Below the pieces are notes generated by a model. It made no database searches, was not told where the DNA came from, and saw nothing but the letters and a program-made list of their open reading frames with translations. This document shows, one piece after another, positions 1 through 6,599 of a DNA stretch of 15,518 nt (position 1 is the stretch's first letter; every line of letters starts with the position of its first letter). The stretch spans positions 1 through 15,518 of the forward strand of contig CALIZH010000127.1 of NCBI GenBank assembly GCA_938028585.1, given 5' to 3'. Made by a program: the position numbers and the translations under genes. This DNA comes from an uncultured Actinomyces sp. GTDB lineage: Bacteria; Actinomycetota; Actinomycetes; Actinomycetales; Actinomycetaceae.

Positions 1-112
1 CAGTGGCAGTGGCACAAGCGCCACGGGCTTATTGACGAAAACGGGAAGATCATCCCCCCGACCCCTCACCAAACCAATTATTGCTCGTACACCCTTGGAG
101 GTGAAACCGTGA
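1..112 (+). CDS. Possible 3' end of an upstream gene (partial)
   Basis: The frame starting at base 2 is open from the window edge to a TGA at 110-112. Its stop overlaps the GTG start of the next gene at 109 as GTGA, the same kind of coupling seen at 594-597. The visible 36 residues are rich in Ser, Thr, Pro and basic residues and match nothing I recognise; they could be a flexible C-terminal tail. The competing reading is the frame starting at base 1, which is also open and runs without a stop into the next gene. In that case the next gene would simply start further upstream, outside the window. Its third-codon-position GC (about 25 of 36) is higher than that of the base-2 frame (about 19 of 36), so the choice is not settled. 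Confidence 0.3.
   Translation, partial: SGSGTSATGLLTKTGRSSPRPLTKPIIARTPLEVKP
97..101 (+). promoter_or_regulatory. Ribosome binding site GGAGG deciding the GTG start at 109
   Basis: GGAGG lies 7 nt before the GTG at 109. It supports that start over an extension of the same open frame to the window edge. Confidence 0.6.
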
Positions 113-597
113 CCATCAAAACAAGCATGGAACTCCCCGACACGTGGAGGGCGTTATCTCTCCCGAATCCGAAAGCGATACTCACTCCACAGATTCCACC
201 AATAGTTAACGCGACCTCCACGCACCCCCGTTCCCCGTTAGATGATGCTCTCTTTATTGCAGTCGGAATTCCGGAAAAGACAACAGGCTTCCGACCAAAT
301 TTCATCGTGACCATCGATTTAATGGGAGAAAGCCCGATACTCCTCGATGGAATTATTCCCGGCTGGATGACTATCGAACAGACAGGATTTTCGATCCCAA
401 GTGATGACACACTGATGACTACTGGCCTTTACGTTGACGAAGGACTCTCCTACACAGCGATCCAGTGGACCTGGACTCAGGCAGTGAGTAACAAAACTGT
501 CCGCCTCTATGCGACAGCAACCGCAACAACGACTTCAATTAATTCAATCGCTGATCAACTTCCCCGGATGCTCGAGACTTTGCAGGTGATTTCATGA
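109..597 (+). CDS. LpqN/PsbP-fold-like protein of unknown function
   Basis: This 162-residue protein looks like the single alpha/beta domain of the LpqN/PsbP/DUF1795 type. It begins with a 'PDTW..L.LPNP' stretch near residues 10-20, has a central strand with an F-R-P-N-F-I-V-T pattern, and ends with a helix that includes the pattern 'IADQLPRMLETL'. There is no signal peptide or membrane segment, so it should be cytoplasmic, unlike the LpqN lipoproteins. GTG at 109 is chosen for its GGAGG site and the GTGA overlap with a possible upstream stop. The gene is translationally coupled to the next one through ATGA (594-597). In actinobacteria such small domains often sit in type VII secretion loci, and the downstream EspC-like gene fits that. 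The fold call comes from sequence pattern only and no biochemical role can be given. Confidence 0.6.
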   Translation: MTIKTSMELPDTWRALSLPNPKAILTPQIPPIVNATSTHPRSPLDDALFIAVGIPEKTTGFRPNFIVTIDLMGESPILLDGIIPGWMTIEQTGFSIPSDDTLMTTGLYVDEGLSYTAIQWTWTQAVSNKTVRLYATATATTTSINSIADQLPRMLETLQVIS

Positions 598-1376
598 ATA
601 CAAAAGATCGCCCCACAATTTCAATTCCGACTTGCCTGACAGAAGCCTTTCGCACTGCGGCTCTCGAGTCAGGAAATGGCGAAAGGGTATGGTTAGAAGC
701 TGAAAAAGCGGCTGGACAGCACGTTGAATCCGTTTTTTCTGCAGGCTGCCTGACCGAGGACGCGATGAATCTGTTTGCCCCTATCCAGAAGAGCACTCAT
801 CCGATCACTATTTATTCACTCTCACCTCATTACACACCCAACGTAATACGTCAACTCTGTATTTTTCAGGCCCCGGTTTCGACAACAGTTTTACGCTCCG
901 TCGGAGAAGAAAGTCATATCTATCTGATCGATACAGAAGAAACCCCCCACGTTTTACTGGCAAACTCACCGATCTTCACTCGTGAGAACGATTTCGACGC
1001 TCCAAGATACATTCAGTCGCAGGCAGTTGACGCACTCAGTAGAGGTGATATCGAAGAAGCCAAAGGACTGCTCATAGATCGGACGACTCGATATATGAAT
1101 CCAAGGTTTCACCGGGAAATTGAGGAAGATAACTGGGAATATTCGGCGTGGACTCGATGGAAGCGCGTTGCCAGCCGCTATGAGCCAATTTCCAGCATCG
1201 CAGCGCTATCAATGCCTTCGGCAAGCTACAAGATCGCAACCTCACGTGTGCCATCCAGCTACCTCGCTCCGCCCTGTATAGTTCATAAACAACGTTCAGA
1301 TCCGGCACGAGTTGGGCTCGAGGGCTACTACCAAACGATGCTCTGGTGCGAGCTCGCCAACTACTTCAACCTCTAG
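594..1376 (+). CDS. Hypothetical protein, possibly T7SS-associated (EspG-like?)
   Basis: I do not recognise this 260-residue protein with certainty. It has no signal peptide and no membrane helix. Visible features are an N-terminal half with alternating short strands and helices and an aromatic, charged segment near residues 165-200 (rich in Trp, Tyr, Arg and Glu). It ends in a segment with several aromatics and Leu. The order 'hydrophobic strand, VLR, charged strand, IYLID' near residues 95-115 faintly recalls EspG-type ESX chaperones, but I cannot confirm this. ATG overlaps the stop of the preceding gene by four bases (ATGA), with AGGTGA upstream, so the two are coupled. It is followed 8 nt later by a WXG100/EspC-like gene. 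A role in handling small secreted helical proteins is an inference from position only. Confidence 0.6.
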   Translation: MNTKDRPTISIPTCLTEAFRTAALESGNGERVWLEAEKAAGQHVESVFSAGCLTEDAMNLFAPIQKSTHPITIYSLSPHYTPNVIRQLCIFQAPVSTTVLRSVGEESHIYLIDTEETPHVLLANSPIFTRENDFDAPRYIQSQAVDALSRGDIEEAKGLLIDRTTRYMNPRFHREIEEDNWEYSAWTRWKRVASRYEPISSIAALSMPSASYKIATSRVPSSYLAPPCIVHKQRSDPARVGLEGYYQTMLWCELANYFNL

Positions 1377-1384
1377 GAGCTAAG

Positions 1385-1670
1385 GTGTCTCAGGATATCG
1401 AATGGCATCCAGAATACGTGGCTCAAGCTGCGAAAAAAAGCTGATGACTCTGGAGAAAGCGCGACAAAAATGCGACTCTCATCTATCCCAGCTGCTGGCA
1501 GCAGCCAGGAAATACTCGATTCATTGATTGGTGAAATGAACAATCTAGCCGATCAGATAGCATTCGCTGCTGCAGGTATATCGCATGCGGTGACAGAGGT
1601 AAATCAAGCATTTATCCGCGTTGAAGCAGACAATCAGGACATAGCCAAATCGGCGATTCTTTCATCCTGA
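1385..1670 (+). pseudogene. Frameshifted WXG100/EspC-like small protein
   Basis: From GTG 1385 (AGGAG at 1375-1379, 5 nt away) the frame reads MSQDIEWHPEYVAQAAKKS and stops at 1442-1444. The break follows a run of seven A at 1433-1439. Removing one A joins this N-terminus to the open frame that ends at 1670, giving a protein of about 94 residues. That is the usual size of WXG100/EspC-type (DUF2580-like) type VII secretion substrates. The restored protein begins with an 'I.W.PE.V..AA' motif like the 'I.YDPE.L..AA' start of the family. It then has a long Ala-rich helix and near the C-terminus F-I-R-V-E, resembling the YxxxD/E export signal with Phe for Tyr. As given, only a 19-residue peptide would come from the first start; a downstream ATG at 1470 could give a 66-residue fragment. 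Possible causes are a true mutation, slippage, phase variation or a base-calling error. Confidence 0.6.
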
Positions 1671-1746
1671 AATAACCACCAATTTGGGAGCCCACCTGCT
1701 TTTGAGGTGAGAGAGCTGATCTCCCGCCCCAAACCAAACTTGAAGA
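1671..1746. other. Convergent junction with weak nested inverted repeats
   Basis: This 76-bp gap separates the plus-strand accessory block from aspA, which is read in the opposite direction. It holds GGGAG (1686-1690) facing CTCCC (1721-1725), with CACCT (1693-1697) facing AGGTG (1705-1709) nested inside. Neither strand has a clear T run after these arms. It may act as a weak bidirectional terminator, but the evidence is thin. Confidence 0.3.
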
Positions 1747-3159
1747 TCAATCGACCTGCGCGCCTCGGTAATGAGGGTTCGCAAGGTTTTCCGGCGAAAG
1801 AATCGCCTCGACCTCTTCATCCGAAAGCAATCCCATCTCGGCAATCACTTCGCGAACGGTCTTCCCTTCTGCAGCAGCACGCTTACCCACAACATCGCCG
1901 AGGTGGTGCCCGATCACATCATTAAAGTAGGTGACGATGCCGATCGAGTTTTCGACATAGGAGCGGCAGACCTCGGCATTTGCCGTGATTCCATTGACGC
2001 AGCGCTCACGAAGGGTGTCGCACGCATTCACAAGAAGATCGATGGATTCGAAGGTTGCTTGCGCAATAACAGGCTCCATGACATTCAACTGAAGCTGCCC
2101 AGCTTCAGCAGCCATTGTCACAGTTTGATCATTTCCGATGACCTTAAAGCACACCTGGTTGACGACCTCGGGAATAATCGGGTTCACCTTCGCAGGCATG
2201 ATCGATGAACCTGCAGCCATCTCAGGAAGATTAATTTCATTCAAACCAGCGCGCGGTCCCGAAGCAAGCAAACGAAGGTCATTACAAATCTTCGACAATT
2301 TCACGGCTGTGCGCTTAATTGCTGCATGCATGGACACATATGCACCGGTGTCTGAAGTTGCCTCAACCAAGTGGGTTGCAGCCTTAACTCGAGAACCGGT
2401 AATGCGACGCAGGTGACGAACAACGACGTCCTGATAACCAGTAGGGGTATTTAACCCCGTACCGATCGCCGTTGCGCCCAAGTTTGTTTCAAGGAGAAGC
2501 TCTGCATTCACTTCAAGACGCGGATCTTCCTCACGAAGCGTAACTGCAAAGGCCGACATTTCCTGCCCAAGCGTCATCGGCACCGCATCCTGCAGCTGAG
2601 TACGCCCCATGGTCAGCACATCACGGAATTCATCGCCCTTCGCTGCGAAAGCATCGGCAAGATCCTCCACAGCCCTGCGAAGCCTCTCGATCTTTCCATG
2701 AAGCGCCAAGCGGAACGCAGTCGGATAGGCATCGTTCGTCGACTGCGAATGATTCACGTGGTCATTGGGGTTGATCACGTCATAATCACCGCGAGGAAGC
2801 CCAAGCATCTCCAGTGCGCGATTCGCGATGACCTCATTGGCATTCATATTGACGCTGGTACCCGCGCCCCCCTGGAATTGATCAATCGGAAATTGATCCA
2901 TGCAGGTTCCATGAGTCAAAATATCGTCACAAGCCGCAACAATAGCTTCTGCGGTCTTAGCGCTGATCACGTGAAGTTCGCGATTTGCCAGAGCACAGGC
3001 CTTTTTTACCTGGACGATTGCGCGGATCATCTCAGGAACTTGGTTGATTGTCCGTCCACTGATTTGATAGTTCTCAAGGGCGCGAAGCGTGTGGATTCCC
3101 CAGTATGCTTCATCAGGAACTTCTCGCGTCCCCAGCAGATCTTCTTCGATTCGTGCCAC
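1747..3159 (-). CDS. aspA: Aspartate ammonia-lyase (aspartase)
   Basis: The enzyme splits L-aspartate into fumarate and ammonia in the cytoplasm. The 470-residue length is normal for aspartase. It has the lyase superfamily signature GSSIMPAKVNP at residues 317-327, whose Ser lies on the flexible catalytic loop, and an H-S-Q-S-T-N-D segment at 137-143 that binds substrate carboxylates. An N-terminal 'TREVPDEAYWGIHTLRA' segment and a C-terminal helical domain complete the fold. Fumarase class II (fumC) is the close alternative; the N-terminal 'DLLGTREVP...YWGIHTLRALENY' pattern favours aspartase. The start is GTG at 3157-3159 with AAGGAG 7 nt upstream. The gene is last in the minus-strand run. 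It lies 64 nt after the ACP-like gene and has a -10-like TAGAAT in the gap, so it may be transcribed on its own. Confidence 0.93.
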   Translation of the reverse strand: MARIEEDLLGTREVPDEAYWGIHTLRALENYQISGRTINQVPEMIRAIVQVKKACALANRELHVISAKTAEAIVAACDDILTHGTCMDQFPIDQFQGGAGTSVNMNANEVIANRALEMLGLPRGDYDVINPNDHVNHSQSTNDAYPTAFRLALHGKIERLRRAVEDLADAFAAKGDEFRDVLTMGRTQLQDAVPMTLGQEMSAFAVTLREEDPRLEVNAELLLETNLGATAIGTGLNTPTGYQDVVVRHLRRITGSRVKAATHLVEATSDTGAYVSMHAAIKRTAVKLSKICNDLRLLASGPRAGLNEINLPEMAAGSSIMPAKVNPIIPEVVNQVCFKVIGNDQTVTMAAEAGQLQLNVMEPVIAQATFESIDLLVNACDTLRERCVNGITANAEVCRSYVENSIGIVTYFNDVIGHHLGDVVGKRAAAEGKTVREVIAEMGLLSDEEVEAILSPENLANPHYRGAQVD

Positions 3160-3166
3160 CGTGATT

Positions 3167-3172
3167 CTCCTT
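3167..3172 (-). promoter_or_regulatory. Ribosome binding site of aspA (AAGGAG)
   Basis: AAGGAG on the minus strand lies 7 nt before the GTG codon at 3159-3157 and supports that non-ATG start. Confidence 0.7.
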
Positions 3173-3201
3173 GAGTTGGTGTGGTCGCAGACAATAACAC
3201 C

Positions 3202-3207
3202 ATTCTA
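3202..3207 (-). promoter_or_regulatory. Putative -10 box (TAGAAT) for aspA
   Basis: TAGAAT matches the TATAAT consensus at five of six positions and sits 42 nt upstream of the aspA start, in the gap after the ACP-like gene. No good -35 hexamer is visible at 16-18 nt, so the promoter is a suggestion only. Confidence 0.35.
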
Positions 3208-3223
3208 GGTCAGAAGTTTGAGA

Positions 3224-3574
3224 CTACCTGACCAGCTCACCGACACTGCTCGTAATATCTCCGATGGTCACCCATTGGGATACCGCGGCATCCGGGATAG
3301 TGATAGCCAGTTCATGTTCGATGGCTGAAACAGCGGCATACAGAGATAAGGTGTCCAGATCAAGCGCGCTCAATAAACACGCACCATCGATATTCTCTGG
3401 AACTACTGACGCGTTTGAAACAAGCGCATCCTGTACAACCTGACGCACGTGCTCAGCGCGTTCCTCTGCCGCATGCTCACGTGCGCCTTCAATTGCCTCA
3501 AGGGGTGCAGCTTCAGAATTCGAGCCTAAGGCCTGTCCCAGCGCATCGCCTAAAAGGTCACCGATAGTACCCAT
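3224..3574 (-). CDS. Acyl-carrier-protein-like protein with Thr at the carrier site
   Basis: This 116-residue protein carries an ACP-like fold in its C-terminal half (about residues 58-116). The segment LDLDTLSLYAAVSAIEHEL, then ITIPDAAV and W.TIGDI, lines up with the ACP pattern 'GxDSL...ELVMALEEEF..EIPDE.....TVGD'. The normal phosphopantetheine attachment Ser is replaced by Thr75 (D74-T75-L76). The N-terminal half is an Ala/Glu-rich helix. Family knowledge says Ser is needed for holo-ACP formation, so this protein may be unmodified and structural, or a poor substrate of the transferase. It starts 6 nt after the DUF3145 stop. No clear ribosome binding site is seen and in-frame stops lie just upstream, so expression probably depends on coupling. 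The partner pathway is unknown. Confidence 0.65.
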   Translation of the reverse strand: MGTIGDLLGDALGQALGSNSEAAPLEAIEGAREHAAEERAEHVRQVVQDALVSNASVVPENIDGACLLSALDLDTLSLYAAVSAIEHELAITIPDAAVSQWVTIGDITSSVGELVR

Positions 3575-3580
3575 AGATTA

Positions 3581-4081
3581 CTAGCCTACGCGGTTGAGCC
3601 AGCGAACCGGCGCTCCTGCTCCTGCGTGACGGAAGGGCTCCAGCTCATCATCCCAAGCCTGGCCCAAAGCCAGATCGAGTCCTTCACGCAGCTCTTCATA
3701 AGAACTTGCCTTTTCGATCGCTGCACGCACACGGTCTTCTGGAACGACGACATTACCGACACTGTCCATCTGCGCATGGAAAATGCCCAATGACGGAGTA
3801 TGCGACCAGCGTCCCGCATCGCAAGAGGGACTAGCTTCTTCGGTGACCTCGTAGCGCAGGTGCTCCCATCCGCGTAGTGCCGAGGCCAAGCGAGCTCCCG
3901 TACCGGCGCTTCCCAGCCAGGAGTATTCGCAGCGGAGCATTCCCGGGGCCGCCTCTTGGGGGGTCCACTGAAGGTGAACTTCGCTTCCCAAGGCAGCACC
4001 GACAGCCCACTCGATGTGCGGACATAGAGCGGGCGGCGTTGAGTGTACGAAAAGTACACCGCGGGTATAGGACCCTCGCAT
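3581..4081 (-). CDS. DUF3145 family protein
   Basis: The protein matches the actinobacterial DUF3145 family: an N-terminal 'RGVLFVHSTPPALCPHIEWA' segment at about residues 6-25, a 'WTPQ.AAPG' segment near residue 40, 'SWLGSAGTGARLASALRGW' near 53-71 and a C-terminal 'W..ELEPFRHAG..APVRWLNRVG'. Its 166 residues equal the usual family length. Function is unknown; there is no signal peptide or membrane helix. The frame is open up to 4207, but ATG at 4079-4081 is chosen because AGGAGG lies 5 nt upstream and the conserved domain begins right after it. The ACP-like gene follows 6 nt later, suggesting a two-gene unit that starts after the def terminator. Confidence 0.88.
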   Translation of the reverse strand: MRGSYTRGVLFVHSTPPALCPHIEWAVGAALGSEVHLQWTPQEAAPGMLRCEYSWLGSAGTGARLASALRGWEHLRYEVTEEASPSCDAGRWSHTPSLGIFHAQMDSVGNVVVPEDRVRAAIEKASSYEELREGLDLALGQAWDDELEPFRHAGAGAPVRWLNRVG

Positions 4082-4086
4082 TGTGG

Positions 4087-4092
4087 CCTCCT
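4087..4092 (-). promoter_or_regulatory. Ribosome binding site of the DUF3145 gene (AGGAGG)
   Basis: AGGAGG lies 5 nt before ATG 4081-4079 and rules in favour of this start over codons further upstream in the same open frame. Confidence 0.75.
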
Positions 4093-4154
4093 GTGTTTGA
4101 GGATCGTCTTCCCCTACGCCCTCAATCCAATGCCACAGCAAACGGTGTATGCAC

Positions 4155-4160
4155 ATTCTA
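4155..4160 (-). promoter_or_regulatory. Putative -10 box (TAGAAT) for the DUF3145 unit
   Basis: TAGAAT on the minus strand begins about 4 nt after the T run of the def terminator and 73 nt upstream of the DUF3145 start. A promoter is expected here because the terminator separates this unit from proS-def. The -35 position would fall inside the terminator stem and shows no consensus, so confidence is low. Confidence 0.3.
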
Positions 4161-4163
4161 ACG

Positions 4164-4201
4164 CAAAAACTGCGGCGGATCGCGTGGGATCCGCCGCAGT
4201 T
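4164..4201 (-). terminator. Intrinsic terminator after def
   Basis: A perfect 14-bp inverted repeat has arms AACTGCGGCGGATC (4168-4181) and GATCCGCCGCAGTT (4188-4201) and a 6-nt loop. On the minus strand the stem is followed by TTTTTGC, a usable U run. It lies 28 nt beyond the def stop codon and closes the proS-def transcript. Read in the plus direction the stem has no T run, so it acts on the minus strand. Confidence 0.88.
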
Positions 4202-4229
4202 GCGCAAAGATCAGTTCGACATCTGTCTT

Positions 4230-4721
4230 TTAATAGTTTGCCTCGCGAATTTCACGCAGAGCGCGTTTACGCGTCTTGCGATCCAGTCGGTCAATATAGA
4301 GCATGCCATCAAGGTGATCACACTCATGCTGAATACAACGAGCCATCAGCTCTTCACCCTCGATGACTACTGGCTTTCCATCCAAGTCAATACCTTCGCA
4401 GCGGGCATACCACGCACGCTCCGTGGGGAACCAGAGCTGGGGAACAGACAGACAGCCCTCATCACCGTCCTGATACTCATCCTTGCTGAGCTCAACAATC
4501 TTCGGGTTCAGAACGTAGCCGATCTCTCCATCAATGTTGTAGGAGAATGCACGCAACCCCACACCGATTTGGTTTGCCGCAAGACCTGCGCGCCCATCCA
4601 TATCAACAGTCTCAAGCAAGTCTTCGACCAATGCCTTCACAGAAGCATCGATATCAGTAATGGGATCACAGGGGGTTCGAAGGACCGGATCACCAATCAC
4701 TCGGATCTCACGCAGAGCCAT
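4230..4721 (-). CDS. def: Peptide deformylase
   Basis: This metalloenzyme removes the formyl group from the N-terminal formyl-methionine of new proteins at the ribosome. All three family motifs are present: R-A-G-L-A-A-N-Q at residues 44-51 (canonical GxGLAAxQ, first Gly replaced by Arg), E-G-C-L-S at 88-92 with the metal ligand Cys90, and H-E-C-D-H at 132-136 with ligands His132 and His136 and catalytic Glu133. The 163-residue length is normal. The ATG follows the proS stop codon directly (TAAATG), with the ribosome binding site GGAGG inside the last proS codons, so the two are co-translated. A strong terminator follows the stop. Confidence 0.96.
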   Translation of the reverse strand: MALREIRVIGDPVLRTPCDPITDIDASVKALVEDLLETVDMDGRAGLAANQIGVGLRAFSYNIDGEIGYVLNPKIVELSKDEYQDGDEGCLSVPQLWFPTERAWYARCEGIDLDGKPVVIEGEELMARCIQHECDHLDGMLYIDRLDRKTRKRALREIREANY

Positions 4722-6533
4722 TTACTTGTCCTCCCCCATCAGCTCACGATGAAGCTGCTCAATACGCTCAACCGCAGAGTCAACCGGAACCTCGAAAGAC
4801 TCACCACTTGCACGCAGACGAATCTCGACCTTTCCTTCTGCTAAACCGCGGCCAATAACAACCGCAATCGGAAGACCGACCAGTTCAGCATCAGCAAACT
4901 TCACACCGGCAGATACCTTGCGGCGATCATCAAAGAGGACATCAAGGCCATCACGGTCCAATGCCGATGAGATCGACTCAGCAGCCTCGAAAACCTCGTC
5001 CGTCTTACCCGTAGCAAGAACGTGAACATCGAATGGCGCAATATTCGCAGGCCATACCAGACCACGCTCGTCGCTATTGGATTCAGCAAGTGCGGCTAGG
5101 ACACGCGAAACGCCAATGCCGTATGAGCCCATGGTGACAACCTGGCTCTTGCCATTTTGGTCTAGAACAGTCAGGCCCAAAGACTTTGCGTACTTGCGGC
5201 CAAGCTGGAAGATATGACCAACTTCGATGCCGCGTTCCAAGTGAAGCGGACCAGAACCATCTGGAGCCTGATCGCCCTCGCGGACCTCGGCGGCCTCGAT
5301 GGTACCGTCGGCGGTAAAATCGCGCCCCATCGTCAGCCAGTACACGTGCTTTCCGGGAGTATTTGCACCAGCGATCCACGTGGTTCCATCAACCACGCGA
5401 GGATCAACCAAGAAGCGAATACCTCCCACAGGATTACCATCTTCGTCAAGGTGACGAGCAGGTGAATTCGGTCCTGCAGCCATGGGACCGATGTAACCGG
5501 GAACCAACTCGGGGTGCTTTGCCAGATCTTCCGGGCCGGCCATTTCAACTTCTGCTGGCGCGACCGAAGCCTCGAGACGCTTCATGTCGACATCACGATC
5601 ACCGGGCACACCCAAGAGGACGACCTCACGCTCACCGTCAGGGTGCGTAAGTGTGACAACGAAGCTCTTCAATGTATCCGAGGCTTGCCACGGGCGATCA
5701 TCGCGGGGGTAAAGCTCATTGGAGCGCTCAACCAAGGCCTCGATAGTCGGCGCATCGGGAGTTTCGCGCATCTCGAATTCAGGAATACCATCGAAGGGAA
5801 GCGGGTCGGGAGCGGGAGTCACCACGGCCTCGGCGTTGGCGGCGTAGCCTCCTGGAGAGCGCACGAAAGTATCCTCGCCAATCGGGCTGGGGTGAAGGAA
5901 TTCCTCGGAACGAGAACCACCCATAGCACCCGACATGGCGGAAACAATCACGTACTCCAAGCCCAGACGCTTAAAGATGCGCTCGTAGGCATCGCGCTCA
6001 TTCTGGTAAGAAGCATCCAGACCAGCATCATCAATATCGAAGGAATACGCATCCTTCATGACGAACTCACGGCCGCGGATCAGACCCGCGCGCGGACGAG
6101 CTTCATCACGATACTTCGTCTGAATCTGGTAGATCGTCAGAGGCAGGTCCTTGTACGAGGAGTACTGATCCTTCACCAAGAGGGTGAACATCTCCTCGTG
6201 GGTAGGAGCCAAGAGGTAGTCCCCGCCCTTACGGTCTTGCAGCTTGAACAGGGTCGGACCATATTCATCCCAGCGATCGGTCGCCTTGTAGGGCTCTGCA
6301 GGAAGAAGTGCAGGAAGGTGGACTTCCTGGGCACCGATACGGTCCATCTCTTCACGAACAATTGCCTCTACCTTGCGCAACAGACGCAGGCCAAGAGGAA
6401 GCCACGTGTAGATACCGGGGGCAGTACGACGAATGTAGCCCGCACGGACAAGGAGCTTATGGGAAACAACTTCGGCATCAGCCGGATCTTCGCGCAGCGT
6501 GCGCAGGAAGAAAGAGGAAAGAGTTCTTAACAC
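4722..6533 (-). CDS. proS: Prolyl-tRNA synthetase (bacterial type with editing domain)
   Basis: The enzyme charges tRNA-Pro with proline. The 603 residues match the bacterial ProS layout. A class II catalytic core has motif 1 around TAPGIYTWLPLG (37-48), motif 2 at YRDEARPRAGLIRGREF (141-157) and motif 3 at GSYGIGVSRVLAA (469-481). Between motifs 2 and 3 lies an insertion editing domain (about 223-405) that normally hydrolyses Ala-tRNA-Pro. The anticodon-binding domain covers about 500-590. The start is GTG 6531-6533, preceded by AGGA at 7 nt; the protein begins MLRTLSSFFLRTLREDPADAE, as ProS usually does. def follows without a gap. A 12+12-nt hairpin lies just upstream, between the SRPBCC gene and this start. 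Confidence 0.97.
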   Translation of the reverse strand: MLRTLSSFFLRTLREDPADAEVVSHKLLVRAGYIRRTAPGIYTWLPLGLRLLRKVEAIVREEMDRIGAQEVHLPALLPAEPYKATDRWDEYGPTLFKLQDRKGGDYLLAPTHEEMFTLLVKDQYSSYKDLPLTIYQIQTKYRDEARPRAGLIRGREFVMKDAYSFDIDDAGLDASYQNERDAYERIFKRLGLEYVIVSAMSGAMGGSRSEEFLHPSPIGEDTFVRSPGGYAANAEAVVTPAPDPLPFDGIPEFEMRETPDAPTIEALVERSNELYPRDDRPWQASDTLKSFVVTLTHPDGEREVVLLGVPGDRDVDMKRLEASVAPAEVEMAGPEDLAKHPELVPGYIGPMAAGPNSPARHLDEDGNPVGGIRFLVDPRVVDGTTWIAGANTPGKHVYWLTMGRDFTADGTIEAAEVREGDQAPDGSGPLHLERGIEVGHIFQLGRKYAKSLGLTVLDQNGKSQVVTMGSYGIGVSRVLAALAESNSDERGLVWPANIAPFDVHVLATGKTDEVFEAAESISSALDRDGLDVLFDDRRKVSAGVKFADAELVGLPIAVVIGRGLAEGKVEIRLRASGESFEVPVDSAVERIEQLHRELMGEDK

Positions 6534-6552
6534 ACCTCAATCCTAAAGCACA

Positions 6553-6581
6553 GCGGGCACAGGCACGAAGCCTGCACCCGC
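6553..6581. repeat. Inverted repeat upstream of proS
   Basis: The arms GCGGGCACAGGC (6553-6564) and GCCTGCACCCGC (6570-6581) pair except for a 2-nt internal mismatch, with a 5-nt loop. It sits 19 nt after the SRPBCC stop and 20 nt before proS. No U run follows on the minus strand, so it may be a weak terminator, an attenuator in the proS leader or a processing site. Confidence 0.55.
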
Positions 6582-6599
6582 CGTGGACTATTGTTCAGC

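Noticed and set aside
1438..1527. Programmed -1 frameshift at the A7 run of the EspC-like gene
   Set aside because: The -1 frame reads only about 30 codons to a stop at 1525-1527 and does not resemble the family; the useful frame is +1 relative to the first, matching loss of one A rather than a -1 slip.
1747..3159. Fumarase class II instead of aspartase
   Set aside because: Both share the GSSIMPAKVNP signature, but the N-terminal pattern and length of about 470 fit aspartase better; only a profile search would settle it completely.
4082..4207. N-terminal extension of the DUF3145 protein to 4207
   Set aside because: The extension would be translated from the terminator hairpin, is Cys/Arg-rich and unlike the family, and the AGGAGG site supports ATG 4081.
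5514..6530. Long plus-strand open frame opposite proS
   Set aside because: It is antisense to a fully conserved proS reading frame; the translation has no recognisable domain and no ribosome binding site of note.
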